Source: Nitrospira sp. (lineage in GTDB: Bacteria > Nitrospirota > Nitrospiria > Nitrospirales > Nitrospiraceae). From it: DNA of 64,000 nt. Of this stretch, positions 26,281 through 36,230 are shown one piece after another. The position numbers and the translations under genes were made by a program. The stretch spans positions 91,726-155,725 of the forward strand of contig SWDM01000021.1 of assembly GCA_005116835.1 (NCBI GenBank), given 5' to 3'. Positions within the stretch are counted from its first letter, which is position 1, and every line of letters starts with the position of its first letter. Under the pieces are notes generated by a model. That model was given only the letters and a program-made list of their open reading frames with translations. It made no database searches and had not been told where the DNA came from.

Positions 26281-29016
26281 ATGGTTACGCAAATACTCAA
26301 TCAAATTTTCGGCAGCAAAAACGATCGTGAAATCAAGGCAATCCTCCCGATTGTAGCGCGGATCAATGGTTTGGAGTCTGGCCTGACGCCGCTTTCCGAT
26401 CAAGCCCTTGCGGACAAAACCCAAGAGTTCAAGAAGCGCCTTGGGTCCGGGGAGACCCTGGACGGCATTCTTCCGGAAGCCTACGCGGTCTGTCGTGAGA
26501 TGTCCCGCCGCAAGCTGAACATGCGCCATTTCGATGTGCAATTGATCGGCGGCATCATTCTCCACAGAGGCCGCATTGCTGAGATGAAGACCGGCGAAGG
26601 GAAAACCCTGGTCGGCACGTTGCCCGTCTATCTGAATGCGCTAGAAGGGAAAGGCGTGCATCTCATCACGGTGAACGACTACCTGGCAAAGCGCGATGCT
26701 CAGTGGATGAGCGTGCTCTACCACGCGTTGGGATTGTCGGTGGGCATCATTCAACACGATGCCTCCTTTATCTTCGATCCGACCTATGAGGCCTCCGATA
26801 AACGGCTCCAGTCTCTCCGGCCCTGCACGAGGCCCGAAGCCTATCGTGCCGAGATCACGTACGGTACCAATAACGAGTATGGGTTCGATTATCTTCGCGA
26901 CAACCTGGTCGTTACCGATTTGGCCCAGTGTGTGCAGCGGGAGTTGAATTTCGCCATCGTGGACGAAGTCGACAGTATTCTGATCGACGAGGCCCGCACG
27001 CCCTTGATTATCTCCGGTCCGACCGATGAAACCACCGATCTCTATTACCGCATCAACGCGATCATCCCGCAGCTAAAACCGGAACAGGACTACACGGTCG
27101 AGGAAAAAACGAAGACTGCCTCTTTAACCGAAGAGGGCAACGTCCGGGTCGAGAAGTTACTCGGTGTGGAGAATCTCTACGACCCCAACCATATGGATCT
27201 CGTTCATCACGTCGTCAAAGGGCTTCAGGCCTATGCCCTCTACAAACGGGATGTGGACTACGTTGTGAAAGAGGGTGAAGTCATCATTGTGGACGAATTC
27301 ACCGGTCGGCTTATGCCGGGACGCCGCTGGAGCGACGGCCTCCATCAGGCGGTCGAAGCCAAAGAAGGCGTGAAGATCGCCAACGAAAACCAAACCCTCG
27401 CCTCCGTCACCTTTCAAAACTATTTCCGGATGTACAAGAAGCTCAGCGGTATGACCGGAACAGCAGACACGGAAGCGGCGGAGTTCGCCAAGATCTACAA
27501 CCTCGACGTCAACGTGGTGCCGACCAATCGCAAAATGATCCGGCTGGATTATGCCGATGTCGTCTACCGGACGGAGAAAGAAAAGTTTACTGCCATCGTC
27601 GAAGATATCAAGGAATGCCACGAGCGCGGCCAGCCCGTTTTGGTCGGCACGATATCCATCGAAAAGTCGGAGCGTCTGGCCGGCTACTTGAGCCGGAACG
27701 GGGTCAAACACAACGTCCTCAACGCCAAACAGCATGAGCGGGAAGCCGAGATCATTGCCCAGGCCGGACGCAAAGGCGCCGTCACCATCGCCACGAACAT
27801 GGCAGGCCGCGGCACCGACATTCTCCTGGGCGGCAATCCCGACTACATGTTTAAACAGATTCTGTACCGGGAAGAGAATCTGACGGAGGCAGGCAAGCAG
27901 GAAATCTTCGAACGGATTAAGGCCGACTGCGAGAAGGACAAGCAAGAGGTCATTGCGGCAGGCGGACTCCACATTCTCGGAACCGAACGCCACGAAAGCC
28001 GCCGAATCGACAATCAGCTTCGAGGCCGCGCCGGACGACAGGGCGACCCCGGTTCGTCGCGCTTCTACCTGTCGTTGGAAGACGACCTGATGCGCATCTT
28101 CGCGTCGGAGCGGGTTTCCCAGTTGATGCTCAAGCTCGGCATGGAAGAAGGTGTCCCGATCGAACATGGCATGGTCACGCGGGCGATCGCCAATGCCCAG
28201 AAGAAGGTCGAGGGCCACCATTTCGAAATCCGGAAACAGCTGCTGGAGTACGACGACGTCATGAACAAACAGCGCGAGGTGATCTACCAGCACCGGCGCG
28301 CCGTCTTGGGCGGAACCAATCTCAAGGAAGATCTGCGCGGTATGATGGACAGCCTGGTGGAGTCCGCGCTGAACATCTATTGTCCGGCTGAACAATATTC
28401 TGAAGAATGGGATCTCAAGGGGCTCGGTGAACTCATGCATGGCCAGTTAGGCCTCGATATCAGCCAGGGCAAGGGGGACGGCGGCGAATCGCTTCGCACC
28501 ATGGGGCGCGATGCCTTGCTTGAAGACCTCCGCGCACAATTGCGCGATGCTTACGATCGGAGAGAACAAGAGCTCAGCCAGGAACTGATGCGTTTCCTCG
28601 AAAAGACCTTCATGCTTCAGGTTATCGACCACCATTGGAAAGATCATCTCCTCGGGATGGACCACCTGCGCGACGGGATCGGATTGCGCGGCTACGGCCA
28701 AAAAGATCCGCTTATCGAGTACAAGCGTGAGGGCTACGACCTCTTCGCCGGCATGATGGAACGGGTCAAATCCGACACGCTCGATCGGCTCTTTCACGTG
28801 CAGGCGGTCCGGCACGAAGAACAACCGACCGACGCCGCACCGGCTTCCCCTCCTCCGCCCCCCGTCATCTCACGCCCCCAGCCTGCGCTCATTCTCAATC
28901 GCGGAGAAGAGCCGCTCGCCCCGCAGACAGTTCAGCACAGCGACGACAAGGTCGGCCGCAACGACCCCTGTCCCTGCGGCAGCGGGAAGAAATACAAGAA
29001 GTGCCACGGAGTGTGA
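26281..29016 (+). CDS. secA: SecA preprotein translocase ATPase
   Basis: A 911-residue motor protein. NBD1 contains Walker A ([14 protein letters not shown]) and the DEAD-like [15 protein letters not shown]. The preprotein cross-linking domain is inserted after that. NBD2 includes [16 protein letters not shown] and [20 protein letters not shown]. The helical scaffold and wing domains follow. The C-terminal SEC-C zinc motif is intact ([16 protein letters not shown]). It drives proteins through SecYEG in the inner membrane. The ATG at 26281 is the natural start. The TATACT at about 26226 is a possible -10 box, giving a short leader, but no good -35 is seen at the right distance. Confidence 0.97.
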   Translation: MVTQILNQIFGSKNDREIKAILPIVARINGLESGLTPLSDQALADKTQEFKKRLGSGETLDGILPEAYAVCREMSRRKLNMRHFDVQLIGGIILHRGRIAEMKTGEGKTLVGTLPVYLNALEGKGVHLITVNDYLAKRDAQWMSVLYHALGLSVGIIQHDASFIFDPTYEASDKRLQSLRPCTRPEAYRAEITYGTNNEYGFDYLRDNLVVTDLAQCVQRELNFAIVDEVDSILIDEARTPLIISGPTDETTDLYYRINAIIPQLKPEQDYTVEEKTKTASLTEEGNVRVEKLLGVENLYDPNHMDLVHHVVKGLQAYALYKRDVDYVVKEGEVIIVDEFTGRLMPGRRWSDGLHQAVEAKEGVKIANENQTLASVTFQNYFRMYKKLSGMTGTADTEAAEFAKIYNLDVNVVPTNRKMIRLDYADVVYRTEKEKFTAIVEDIKECHERGQPVLVGTISIEKSERLAGYLSRNGVKHNVLNAKQHEREAEIIAQAGRKGAVTIATNMAGRGTDILLGGNPDYMFKQILYREENLTEAGKQEIFERIKADCEKDKQEVIAAGGLHILGTERHESRRIDNQLRGRAGRQGDPGSSRFYLSLEDDLMRIFASERVSQLMLKLGMEEGVPIEHGMVTRAIANAQKKVEGHHFEIRKQLLEYDDVMNKQREVIYQHRRAVLGGTNLKEDLRGMMDSLVESALNIYCPAEQYSEEWDLKGLGELMHGQLGLDISQGKGDGGESLRTMGRDALLEDLRAQLRDAYDRREQELSQELMRFLEKTFMLQVIDHHWKDHLLGMDHLRDGIGLRGYGQKDPLIEYKREGYDLFAGMMERVKSDTLDRLFHVQAVRHEEQPTDAAPASPPPPPVISRPQPALILNRGEEPLAPQTVQHSDDKVGRNDPCPCGSGKKYKKCHGV

Positions 29017-29019
29017 GGG

Positions 29020-29221
29020 GGCTTGCTACGCCTCCCACTCTCCCGCACGGCAATTCGACCGTTCTACATCTCGCCACTGCTTAGTGTCGAAACTCGTTCC
29101 GTCCCATGCGACGCATGAACGGAACTTCGGACATCGACACTACTCGCTTTCAGCGAGCCGCAGTGGCTCGACAGAACGGTGCCCGAATTGCCGTGCAGGT
29201 CGTTTGGAGGCGTAGCAAGCC
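29020..29221. repeat. 200-nt multi-segment inverted repeat (MITE-like or structured RNA)
   Basis: Perfect outer arms of 16 bp (GGCTTGCTACGCCTCC at 29020-29035, complement at 29206-29221). Inside, in order, four more perfectly complementary blocks pair: CACGGCAATTCG (29046 with 29184), ACCGTTCT (29058 with 29173), GCCACTGC (29073 with 29160) and TAGTGTCGA (29082 with 29134). A central CATGCG-A-CGCATG tip and a side hairpin CTCGCT-TTC-AGCGAG complete the structure. It begins 4 bp after the secA stop. No clear target-site duplication is seen. Confidence 0.85.
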
Positions 29222-30081
29222 TGTTGGTGGGTGAGAGAGGATGGGGAGGGAGGCTCGGGCTGCCGAAGGGCGTGGACCTTCGGCGTCGCCATGATGCGAC
29301 GGGCTTCCATGGCCACTCTCACCGGTTCACACTTCATCACGCACGACTCTAAAACTGCGCCGAAGCGTCGCAATGTCGTCGTGCGCGGCCGTCACTACCT
29401 ACTGAGATATGGCAGACGCCATGGCGAGCACCTCACTCCACATCCCTTCCAGCCGAGCCGGAAAGAGGATAAAAAGGGCCTCGGTCAGTTCCAGCTTTCC
29501 TTCCCCGGAGAATCTCAGTGGGTCCCCGCTTCTCCGGCAAGGTCCGCGAGAAGCCTCAGCGTCGTGAAAGTGGTGGGGGCTCGAAACCAAGAAGAGTAAG
29601 CCTGCGAGGAGGGCTGTGATAAAAATCAAGCGCCTCAGTCCTCATCCCTTCCAGCCGAGCCAAGATGGAAGAAGAAGGAAATGGGTGCAAGGTCTTCAGA
29701 ACGCGTATTTCATAAAGCGACCTGCCAGTGTCAGATTCTTGATCGCAGGCTCTGCCCCCTTTACAAAATCTCCCCTAAGCTCGCTTGTTATAGCCTCAGG
29801 CATGGGGGCTGATTGATCTTCTACTGCGCGCGTCCTACGAGGGCCTTCAGAGGCCGCGCGTTGCGCGAGCATAGAAGATCATCAGGCTCCATCCCTTCTT
29901 CCCTCTCGAATCGCGATATTCACCTGATTTTCCAGTATCTTCGCCTTGACTTATCTGTACCCCAAGGCTAATCTACAACTCTTTTTCCCCTCTTTGACCC
30001 TTCAAGGGGGAGGGGATGGGTGTCTCCTCAACTTTAGCGGTCACTTTTCTTGTGTTGTCGATGGGATAAGAGGAGTTGCTT
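29222..30081. other. Long intergenic region with direct repeats and a hairpin
   Basis: There is no convincing gene in about 860 bp. A 19-nt direct repeat (CATCCCTTCCAGCCGAGCC) occurs at 29441 and 29643, 202 bp apart. CCGAAGG-loop-CCTTCGG lies near 29265. GATCTTCTA at 29815 pairs with TAGAAGATC at 29872, with a GC-rich interior. A minus-strand frame at 29399-29629 would encode 76 residues with a hydrophobic start (MIFITALLAGLLFLVSS), but it has no supporting context and is listed only as a possibility. Confidence 0.5.
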
Positions 30082-31272
30082 GTGATAACCGGGCATCCTG
30101 AACTCATCGCTGCTATTTCCTCCGAAATCATCCGTCACGGACCGATTCCTTTTGTCCGCTTTATGGACCTGGCGCTCTATCACCCACAATATGGCTATTA
30201 CATGCGTCAACCCGCCAGTGCAGACAAGGAGCGTATCGGCTGGTCAGGCGATTTTTACACCAGCTCCGATGTCTGTCCGGTCCTCGGTCGCGCACTGGCT
30301 GCCCAGGCGAGGCAAATGGACGAAATCTTGGGCGGTCCTACGCCCTTCACCATTGTTGAAATGGGCGCGGGCAAAGGATTGTTTGCCAGGGATTGTCTGG
30401 CCGCGATCCAGGATCAACAAGAAAACTTTGCCTCGCGAGTTCGCTACGTGCTGATTGAACGTAGCCCTGTGATGAGGGAACTGCAGCGCCGGAACCTGGC
30501 TTCCTGGCTGAGCAGGCCCGGGCTTGTTACCTGGGTAGAAGGCCTCGATGGGCTGGCTCCGCAGAGTGTGACCGGTCTGTTCTTCAGCAACGAATTGGTG
30601 GATGCTTTTCCGGTACACCGGATTCAAGTCAACACCGGTCAGACTGAAGAGGTCTATGTAGACTATCGGAACGGAGGCTTTGTAAGCTGCCTCAAGCCCC
30701 TCTCGACAGCCCCGCTTGCCCAATACCTCGCGCAATTGAATACGACGTGGCCTGATGGGTATCGAACCGAGGTGAATCTCCACGCGCGGAGCTGGATGGA
30801 ACAGGTCGCTCAGCGGATGGATCGCGGATTTGTCGTGACGATCGATTACGGCCATACGGAGCAGGATCTCTACGGAGCAGAGCGGAAGGAAGGGACGTTT
30901 CTCTGCTATTTCCAGCAACAGACGAACGAGGATCCTTTCATCCGCGTCGGAGAGCAGGACATGACCGCTCATGTGGACTTTTCGGGTCTGGCTACCGTCG
31001 GTGAAACGCAGGGACTCCATGTGACGGGGTTCACGAACCAAATGAGTTTTCTCATGGGGCTTGGCATTGAAGAGATGATCGGGAGCTTGGAGCCGGAAAG
31101 CCCGGAGTTTTATGCTGCGATTCATCTCCTGAAGCCTGACGGCATGGGCAGCACATTCAAGGTGCTCGTTCAACACAAGGGAGTCCAATGTCCTGAACTG
31201 GACGGATTGAAATTCAAGCCGTTCTTCGGTTCGGCGCTGGCGCGAAATGAGTCGAATGTCCTCACGTCATAA
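30082..31272 (+). CDS. MidA/NDUFAF7-type SAM-dependent methyltransferase (COG1565)
   Basis: A 396-residue protein. The GTG at 30082 is chosen because AGGAG at 30071-30075 is 6 nt upstream; the TTG at 30076 would touch the Shine-Dalgarno. Motifs: IPFVRFMDLALYHPQYGYYM at the N-terminus, the SAM site IVEMGAGKGLFARD, FSNELVDAFPVHRI, and TIDYGHTEQDLY. In mitochondria the homologue NDUFAF7 methylates an Arg in the 49-kDa (NuoD-like) subunit during complex I assembly. It lies 53 bp upstream of nuoA on the same strand, so a matching role for NuoCD is a good inference. Confidence 0.85.
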   Translation: MITGHPELIAAISSEIIRHGPIPFVRFMDLALYHPQYGYYMRQPASADKERIGWSGDFYTSSDVCPVLGRALAAQARQMDEILGGPTPFTIVEMGAGKGLFARDCLAAIQDQQENFASRVRYVLIERSPVMRELQRRNLASWLSRPGLVTWVEGLDGLAPQSVTGLFFSNELVDAFPVHRIQVNTGQTEEVYVDYRNGGFVSCLKPLSTAPLAQYLAQLNTTWPDGYRTEVNLHARSWMEQVAQRMDRGFVVTIDYGHTEQDLYGAERKEGTFLCYFQQQTNEDPFIRVGEQDMTAHVDFSGLATVGETQGLHVTGFTNQMSFLMGLGIEEMIGSLEPESPEFYAAIHLLKPDGMGSTFKVLVQHKGVQCPELDGLKFKPFFGSALARNESNVLTS

Positions 31273-31325
31273 AGTCATCATATCTCTCGACTTGAAGACG
31301 TTCAAACTCTTGGACTGGTTGAGAC

Positions 31326-31697
31326 ATGGATAGCGCGCATATTTCAGAGGGCTATATTCCGATCGTCTTGTTTATCGTCGCGGCCTTTGCCTTCGGCGCA
31401 ATCTCCTATTATGCCGCTGCGCTCATAAGGCCGGCTCGTCCCTATCGAGCCAAGTTGGCCCCCTATGAGAGCGGAAGCCCACTGTTTTCCGACGCGCGCA
31501 TCCAGTTTCCGATGCGCTACTACATCATCGCGATGCTGTTTGTGATCTTCGATATCGAAGTCATCTTCATGGTTCCCTGGGCCGTCCGGTATCAATCGCT
31601 CGGCCTGCTGGGACTTATTGAAATGATGGTGTTTATCGCTATCTTGCTGGCCGGATTTTGGTATGCCTGGAAGAAGGGAGCGCTCGATTGGGACTAG
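31326..31697 (+). CDS. nuoA: NADH-quinone oxidoreductase subunit A
   Basis: A 123-residue membrane subunit with three TM helices (YIPIVLFIVAAFAFGAISYY, FPMRYYIIAMLFVIFDIEVI, LIEMMVFIAILLAGFWYAW). The loop PYESGSPLFSDARIQFPMRYY between TM1 and TM2, written here in part as YESGSP and SDARIQFPM, is the conserved quinone-site loop. The acidic pair FDIEVIF is in place. It is the first gene of the nuo operon, directly after the methyltransferase. Confidence 0.97.
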   Translation: MDSAHISEGYIPIVLFIVAAFAFGAISYYAAALIRPARPYRAKLAPYESGSPLFSDARIQFPMRYYIIAMLFVIFDIEVIFMVPWAVRYQSLGLLGLIEMMVFIAILLAGFWYAWKKGALDWD

Positions 31698-31719
31698 CGC
31701 GCCTAACGCGCGCAGTTAG

Positions 31720-31783
31720 GAGTTCTGGGTTGTGAGTTTTGAGTTAGGTGTGGAAACTCAGAACTTAGAACTCATAACTCAGC
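31720..31783. repeat. Degenerate-word hairpin, nuoA-nuoB junction
   Basis: The left arm is built of GAGTT words (GAGTTCTGGGTTGTGAGTTT) and the right arm of AACTC words (AACTCAGAACTTAGAACTC). The arms are complementary with mismatches. It ends 16 bp before the nuoB start. Confidence 0.75.
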
Positions 31784-31799
31784 ATTGGAGCGAAGCGAC

Positions 31800-32279
31800 A
31801 TGAGCTTTCTAGAGAGACAGTTTGAAGCGAATATTCTGACGACCAATCTGGATGCGGTCGTCAATTGGTCCCGGAAGTCGGCTTTGTGGCCGATGACGTT
31901 CGGCCTCGCCTGCTGCGCCATTGAAATGATCGCGAGCGTGTCGTCGCGGTACGATCTCGATCGATTCGGCGCCGGGGTCTTTCGGGCCTCGCCTCGGCAG
32001 GCCGACCTCATGATCATCGCCGGCACAGTGACGCGCAAGATGGCGCCGGTGATTCGCCGCATCTATGACCAGATGCCGGAACCGCGCTATGTCATTTCTA
32101 TGGGCTCCTGCGCCACGTCTGGCAACCACTACAACAGTTATGCGGTGGTTCAGGGCGTCGACCAGATCATTCCAGTGGACGTCTATGTGCCGGGCTGTCC
32201 ACCCCGTCCGGAAGCGTTACTCGACGGATTAATGAAGTTGCAGGAAAAGATTCAGCGGGAAAAGGTGTTTGTGAGATGA
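31800..32279 (+). CDS. nuoB: NADH-quinone oxidoreductase subunit B
   Basis: A 159-residue subunit that carries the terminal [4Fe-4S] cluster N2. The ligands are visible: the tandem Cys in [10 protein letters not shown], then GSCATSGN and VPGCPPRPE. The ATG at 31800 has GGAG upstream; a TTG at 31785 gives an extra MERSD and is rejected. It passes electrons to quinone at the interface with the NuoD part of the next protein. Confidence 0.97.
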   Translation: MSFLERQFEANILTTNLDAVVNWSRKSALWPMTFGLACCAIEMIASVSSRYDLDRFGAGVFRASPRQADLMIIAGTVTRKMAPVIRRIYDQMPEPRYVISMGSCATSGNHYNSYAVVQGVDQIIPVDVYVPGCPPRPEALLDGLMKLQEKIQREKVFVR

Positions 32280-32344
32280 CCCGCGAGACGAGCAAGAGTA
32301 GCGGGAAATGCGTGACTGGCCAGTCGCGCTTGTCTCGCAGGTCT

Positions 32345-32377
32345 TGCGTTTCACCTTTCACCTTTTACGTTTCACGG
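32345..32377. repeat. Degenerate-word run before nuoCD
   Basis: TTTCAC/TTTTAC words repeat (GTTTCACCTTTCACC, TTTTACGTTTCACGG) just upstream of the nuoCD start. The complementary arm is weak here. A separate 12-bp palindrome (GACTGGCCAGTC) precedes it near 32311. Confidence 0.55.
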
Positions 32378-32382
32378 CGACC

Positions 32383-34134
32383 ATGAAAGCACTGCTCGAC
32401 AGCCTGAAGACGAAGTTCCCGGACGCGATCCTCGCGACCCGTGTGGATGCCGCGCGCGCCGAGACCTCTGTCACCGTCGACGCCGCGCGGCTGCTCGATA
32501 TTGTGCGTTATTTGCACGATGCGCCGGAGGCGGCGTTCGATCATCTCACCGATATCTGCTCGGTCGATTATCCGGAAGACCAGCTGCGGTTCGAAGTCGT
32601 GTACCACTTGCACTCGCTCTCGCTTGGGAGGCGTCTACGTCTCAAGGCACGCATCACAGAAGATGACCCGACGATAGCGTCGGTGACAGGAGTTTGGAAG
32701 GGCGCAGAGTTTCTGGAGCGGGAAGTATACGACATGATGGGCATTCGCTTTACAGGCCATCCCGATCTCCGTCGCATTCTGCTGCCGGAGGATTATGACG
32801 AGGGGTACCCGTTAAGAAAGGACTTCCCGACCGAAGGACGAGGGTGGCGAAGCCGGTTTGAATTCATTCCGAGGTTCGACGAGGCCCCGGTTGAAGTCGT
32901 TGAGAGCGAATTCTCCGAAGAACAGAAAGAGGTCTTTCGCGCCGAGCCTGGCGTGCCCGATCCGCAGCGGCAAGAGGAACTGCTGCTGAACATGGGGCCT
33001 CAGCATCCGAGCACGCATGGCGTGTTGCGTGTTGTGCTCATGCTGAACGGCGAACGGATCGTGAAGGCCACACCGGATCTCGGTTATCTGCATCGAGGCG
33101 TTGAGAAATTGTCCGAGGGCCTGACCTACATGCAGATCATTCCGCACACGGACCGGCTCGACTATGTCTGCGCTATGTCCAACAATTACGCCTATGTGCG
33201 CACGGTAGAAAAATTGCTCGAGATCACGGTGCCGATCAGGGCCGAGTACATCCGCACCATCGTGGCGGAGATGCAACGTATTATCGGGCACCTCTTTTGG
33301 CTCGGCACACAGGCGCTCGATATCGGCGCGATGACCGTGTTCTTCTGGACCTTTCGGGAGCGCGAAGTCTTGCTGGATATGTTCGAGAAGCTCTGCGGAG
33401 CCCGCCTGACTCTGAACTACTATCGCATCGGCGGGGTCGACAGCGATTTCACCCCCGAGTTGGTTCAAGGAATGAAATCGTTCCTCGAAATCTTTCCGGA
33501 GAAGGTGAAGGAGTACGATGCGCTTATCGCGTCGAACCGTATTTGGCTCGGCCGCACGAAGAACATTGCCGTGCTCACAGCCGAAGATGCGATCAATTTC
33601 GGCTGCACTGGGCCGGTCTTGCGAGGGTCCGGCGTTGCCTACGATGTCCGCAAGGCCGAGCCCTACGGCGTGTACGACAAGGTCGATTGGGAAGTGCCGA
33701 TCGGCAAACAGGGCGATACCTACGACCGATACTGGATCCGCATGGAAGAAATGAGGCAGAGCGCCAGAATCATCGCGCAATGCCTCGATCAGCTGCCGGC
33801 CGGACCGATCATGGCAGAGGCGCCGCAATATATCCCGCCGCTCAAAGAACTAGTCATGCGGGACATGGAAAGTCTGATCCATCATTTCATCATTTACACT
33901 CAGGGCATTAAGCCGCCCAAAGCTGAGACCTATTGCGCGACTGAGGCCCCGAAGGGTGAGTTAGGATTTTTCATCGTCAGCGACGGCAGCGCCAGGCCCT
34001 ACCGGCTGAAGATCCGCGCCCCATCATTCGTGCATATGGGGGCCTTCGATCACATGGCGCGAGGCTATCTGATATCCGACATCATTACGATCTTCGGGAC
34101 CTATGACGTGGTGATGGGGGAATGTGACCGCTGA
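32383..34134 (+). CDS. nuoCD: NADH-quinone oxidoreductase fused subunits C and D
   Basis: A 583-residue fusion from MKALLDSLKTKFPDAIL at 32383; the longer frame from 32308 merely translates the upstream repeat. NuoC occupies about 1-190 (LTDICSVDYPE, EREVYDMMGIRFTGHPDLRR). A linker (EEQKEVFRAEPGVPDPQ) leads to NuoD from about 205 (LLNMGPQHPSTHGVLRV, LGYLHRGVEKLSEG, RLDYV, GALDIGAMT-like and SDGSARPYRLKIRAPSF). NuoD holds quinone-binding residues with NuoB. Fused nuoCD occurs in several phyla. The C-terminus is normal (VVMGECDR). Confidence 0.96.
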   Translation: MKALLDSLKTKFPDAILATRVDAARAETSVTVDAARLLDIVRYLHDAPEAAFDHLTDICSVDYPEDQLRFEVVYHLHSLSLGRRLRLKARITEDDPTIASVTGVWKGAEFLEREVYDMMGIRFTGHPDLRRILLPEDYDEGYPLRKDFPTEGRGWRSRFEFIPRFDEAPVEVVESEFSEEQKEVFRAEPGVPDPQRQEELLLNMGPQHPSTHGVLRVVLMLNGERIVKATPDLGYLHRGVEKLSEGLTYMQIIPHTDRLDYVCAMSNNYAYVRTVEKLLEITVPIRAEYIRTIVAEMQRIIGHLFWLGTQALDIGAMTVFFWTFREREVLLDMFEKLCGARLTLNYYRIGGVDSDFTPELVQGMKSFLEIFPEKVKEYDALIASNRIWLGRTKNIAVLTAEDAINFGCTGPVLRGSGVAYDVRKAEPYGVYDKVDWEVPIGKQGDTYDRYWIRMEEMRQSARIIAQCLDQLPAGPIMAEAPQYIPPLKELVMRDMESLIHHFIIYTQGIKPPKAETYCATEAPKGELGFFIVSDGSARPYRLKIRAPSFVHMGAFDHMARGYLISDIITIFGTYDVVMGECDR

Positions 34135-34140
34135 TGCAGC

Positions 34141-34218
34141 GAATGTTCAATGGTGAATGGACAATGTTTAATTTCAGGAATCCCCATTCCACATTTATCA
34201 TTCAACATTGAACATTCA
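34141..34218. repeat. Degenerate-word hairpin, nuoCD-nuoE junction
   Basis: The left arm GAATGTTCAATGGTGAATGG pairs with the right arm ATCATTCAACATTGAACATTC (given in parts as ATCATTCAAC and ATTGAACATTC). Fourteen bases are perfectly complementary at the outer end. It ends 10 bp before the nuoE start. Confidence 0.8.
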
Positions 34219-34228
34219 GGATGCACAC

Positions 34229-34756
34229 ATGTTGATCGAAAAATATAAGCAGGAAATAGACAGCATCCTATCTCGCTATCCGGTGAAGCGTTCGGCGCTG
34301 ATTCCTTTGCTGTATCTGGCGCAACGGGATGAGGGTTTCATTTCCGAGCCGGCCATGAAGGAGATCGCGGGGTTGTTGCGCCTGACCCCGCCTCAAGTCT
34401 ATGAGACCGCCACGTTTTATACGATGCTCAATCTCAAGCCTGTGGGGAAGTTTCATCTCCAAGTGTGCAAGTCTCTGATGTGCGCGCTGGCCGGGTCGGA
34501 TACGGTCATTGGGTGGGTGAAAACGAAACTGGGGATCAGGCCAGGCGAGACGACGGCCGACGGTCTCTTTACCCTGACCGCGGTCGAGTGCCTTGCCGCC
34601 TGTGGCACCGCGCCGATGATGCAGGTCAATGAGGATTATTACGAACGGCTCACAGAAGAAACATTCGACCGAATTCTGGCCGATCTCAAAAAAGATGGAA
34701 CCTGTTCGCTCAAAACCGGCCCTTTTATGTGGCCGGAGGCGCCGAAGGCGCAATGA
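34229..34756 (+). CDS. nuoE: NADH-quinone oxidoreductase subunit E
   Basis: A 175-residue thioredoxin-like subunit with a [2Fe-2S] cluster: VCKSLMCALAG supplies two Cys and ECLAACGTAPMM the other two. The ATG at 34229 is preferred over the TTG at 34208, which lies in the repeat. It forms the NADH-dehydrogenase module with NuoF and NuoG. The short C-terminal tail after LKKDGTCS is variable. Confidence 0.96.
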   Translation: MLIEKYKQEIDSILSRYPVKRSALIPLLYLAQRDEGFISEPAMKEIAGLLRLTPPQVYETATFYTMLNLKPVGKFHLQVCKSLMCALAGSDTVIGWVKTKLGIRPGETTADGLFTLTAVECLAACGTAPMMQVNEDYYERLTEETFDRILADLKKDGTCSLKTGPFMWPEAPKAQ

Positions 34757-34810
34757 GAAATGTGAAATGAAAAATTTGGCCTGCCATTTCGCATTTTTCA
34801 TTTCGCATTC
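34752..34810. repeat. Degenerate-word hairpin, nuoE-nuoF junction
   Basis: The left arm has GAAATG words (AATGAGAAATGTGAAATGAA) and the right arm CATTT words (ATTTCGCATTTTTCATTTCG). It starts at the nuoE stop and ends 16 bp before nuoF. Confidence 0.78.
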
Positions 34811-34825
34811 TTAATTTGGAACGTC

Positions 34826-36133
34826 ATGCCCAAGCACGAACTCATATTGCTCAAGAACATGATGCAGCCCGGCTATACCGGCAGCCTGCAAGACTACGAG
34901 CGCGCCGGTGGCTATCAGGCGCTCCGCAAGGTTGTGGGGAAAGCGCAGCCGGCCGAAGTCACCGCCATGGTGATGAAGTCAGGGCTCCGAGGGCGCGGTG
35001 GCGCAGGTTTCCCGACCGGTGTGAAATGGGGATTCCTGCCCAAGGGGTACGTGGGTCCGCGGTATCTGTGCTGCAATGCGGACGAGAGCGAACCGGGCAC
35101 CTTCAAGGACCGGCAGCTCATCGAGCGAGATCCCCATCAGATATTGGAAGGCATCCTGCTCGCTTGTTACGCGATTGGGGCAGAAACCGCCTACATATAT
35201 ATCAGGGGCGAATTCGTCCTGGGGGCCAAGATCTTGGAACAGGCCATTGCCGAAGCGCGCACTGCCGGCTACATCGGCGCGAACATCCTTGGCGCAGGCA
35301 TCACTGCCAATGTGTGGGTACATCGGGGCGCCGGCGCCTATATCTGCGGAGAAGAAACGGCCTTGCTGGAATCGCTTGAGGGCAAACGCGGCCTCCCGCG
35401 CGTCAAGCCCCCCTTCCCGGCGACCCACGGTTTGTACAACAAACCGACCGTGGTGAACAACGTCGAGACCCTGGCTAACCTTCCTCACATCGTCGGCCGG
35501 GGCCCCGAATGGTTTGCATCGATCGGTTCTCCTCCGAAAAGCACCGGCACCAGAGTATTCTGTGTGAGCGGCCATGTGAAACGGCCAGGGAATTACGAAG
35601 TGCCGATGGGGGTCACCTTCCGCGAACTGATCTATGAGCAGGCCGGAGGCCTGCGCTCCGACAAGCTGCTCAAGGCCTTTATACCGGGGGGGGCGTCGGC
35701 GCCGTTCCTGACGCCGAACCACCTCGATGTCAAACTCGATTTTGAGTCTGTCGCCGCGGCCGGCTCCATGCTCGGCTCCGGCGGGGTGACTGTGATGGAG
35801 GAGGGCACGGATATGGTATGGGCCGCGCTCCGTCTCATGGAGTTTTTCTACCATGAGTCCTGCGGCAAGTGCAGTCCCTGCCGAGAAGGCAGCTCCTGGC
35901 TGGTGCAAACCATGCGTCGAATCGTCGCGAAACGGGGGCGGATGGAGGATCTTGAAACCTTGGTCGATCTATGCAAGAACATCGAGGGCCGAACGGTCTG
36001 CGCGTTCGGCGATGCGTCAGTGGCGCCGATTATGAGCACGCTCAAATATTGGCGGCCTGAATACGTCGCGCTGATTCAAGAAGCAGAAGCTGCAAACCTG
36101 ATTAAGCTGGAGCCGGCGGGGGCGAGGCATTGA
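34826..36133 (+). CDS. nuoF: NADH-quinone oxidoreductase subunit F
   Basis: A 435-residue subunit that binds NADH and FMN. The FMN/NADH site includes SGLRGRGGAGFPTGVKW, NADESEPGTFKDR and GAGAYICGEETALLESLEG. The SLBB domain follows (VSGHVKRPGNYEVPMGV). The N3 [4Fe-4S] ligands lie in ESCGKCSPCREGS plus the later VCAFGDAS Cys. It is the electron entry point of complex I. Confidence 0.97.
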   Translation: MPKHELILLKNMMQPGYTGSLQDYERAGGYQALRKVVGKAQPAEVTAMVMKSGLRGRGGAGFPTGVKWGFLPKGYVGPRYLCCNADESEPGTFKDRQLIERDPHQILEGILLACYAIGAETAYIYIRGEFVLGAKILEQAIAEARTAGYIGANILGAGITANVWVHRGAGAYICGEETALLESLEGKRGLPRVKPPFPATHGLYNKPTVVNNVETLANLPHIVGRGPEWFASIGSPPKSTGTRVFCVSGHVKRPGNYEVPMGVTFRELIYEQAGGLRSDKLLKAFIPGGASAPFLTPNHLDVKLDFESVAAAGSMLGSGGVTVMEEGTDMVWAALRLMEFFYHESCGKCSPCREGSSWLVQTMRRIVAKRGRMEDLETLVDLCKNIEGRTVCAFGDASVAPIMSTLKYWRPEYVALIQEAEAANLIKLEPAGARH

Positions 36134-36223
36134 AGAATTTGGTGATCTTGTGGTTTGGTGATCTGGCGAAGTAAGGATCGGCCAAGATTCTTCACTTCGC
36201 GAAGTCGCCAAATCGCCAAATCG
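36132..36223. repeat. Degenerate-word hairpin, nuoF-nuoG junction
   Basis: The left arm has TTTGGTGAT words (AATTTGGTGATCTTGTGG, TTTGGTGATCTGGCGAAG) and the right arm CTTCGCGAAGTCGCCAAAT and CGCCAAATCG. It begins at the nuoF stop and ends 8 bp before the nuoG start. Confidence 0.78.
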
Positions 36224-36230
36224 TACTTTT

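Noticed and set aside
27157..28440. 427-codon minus-strand frame
   Set aside because: Antisense shadow of secA, a highly conserved gene; the hydrophobic look comes from complementing charged codons.
29616..29816. Plus-strand 66-codon frame in the gap after secA
   Set aside because: No domain and no supporting ribosome binding site; lies over a direct repeat.
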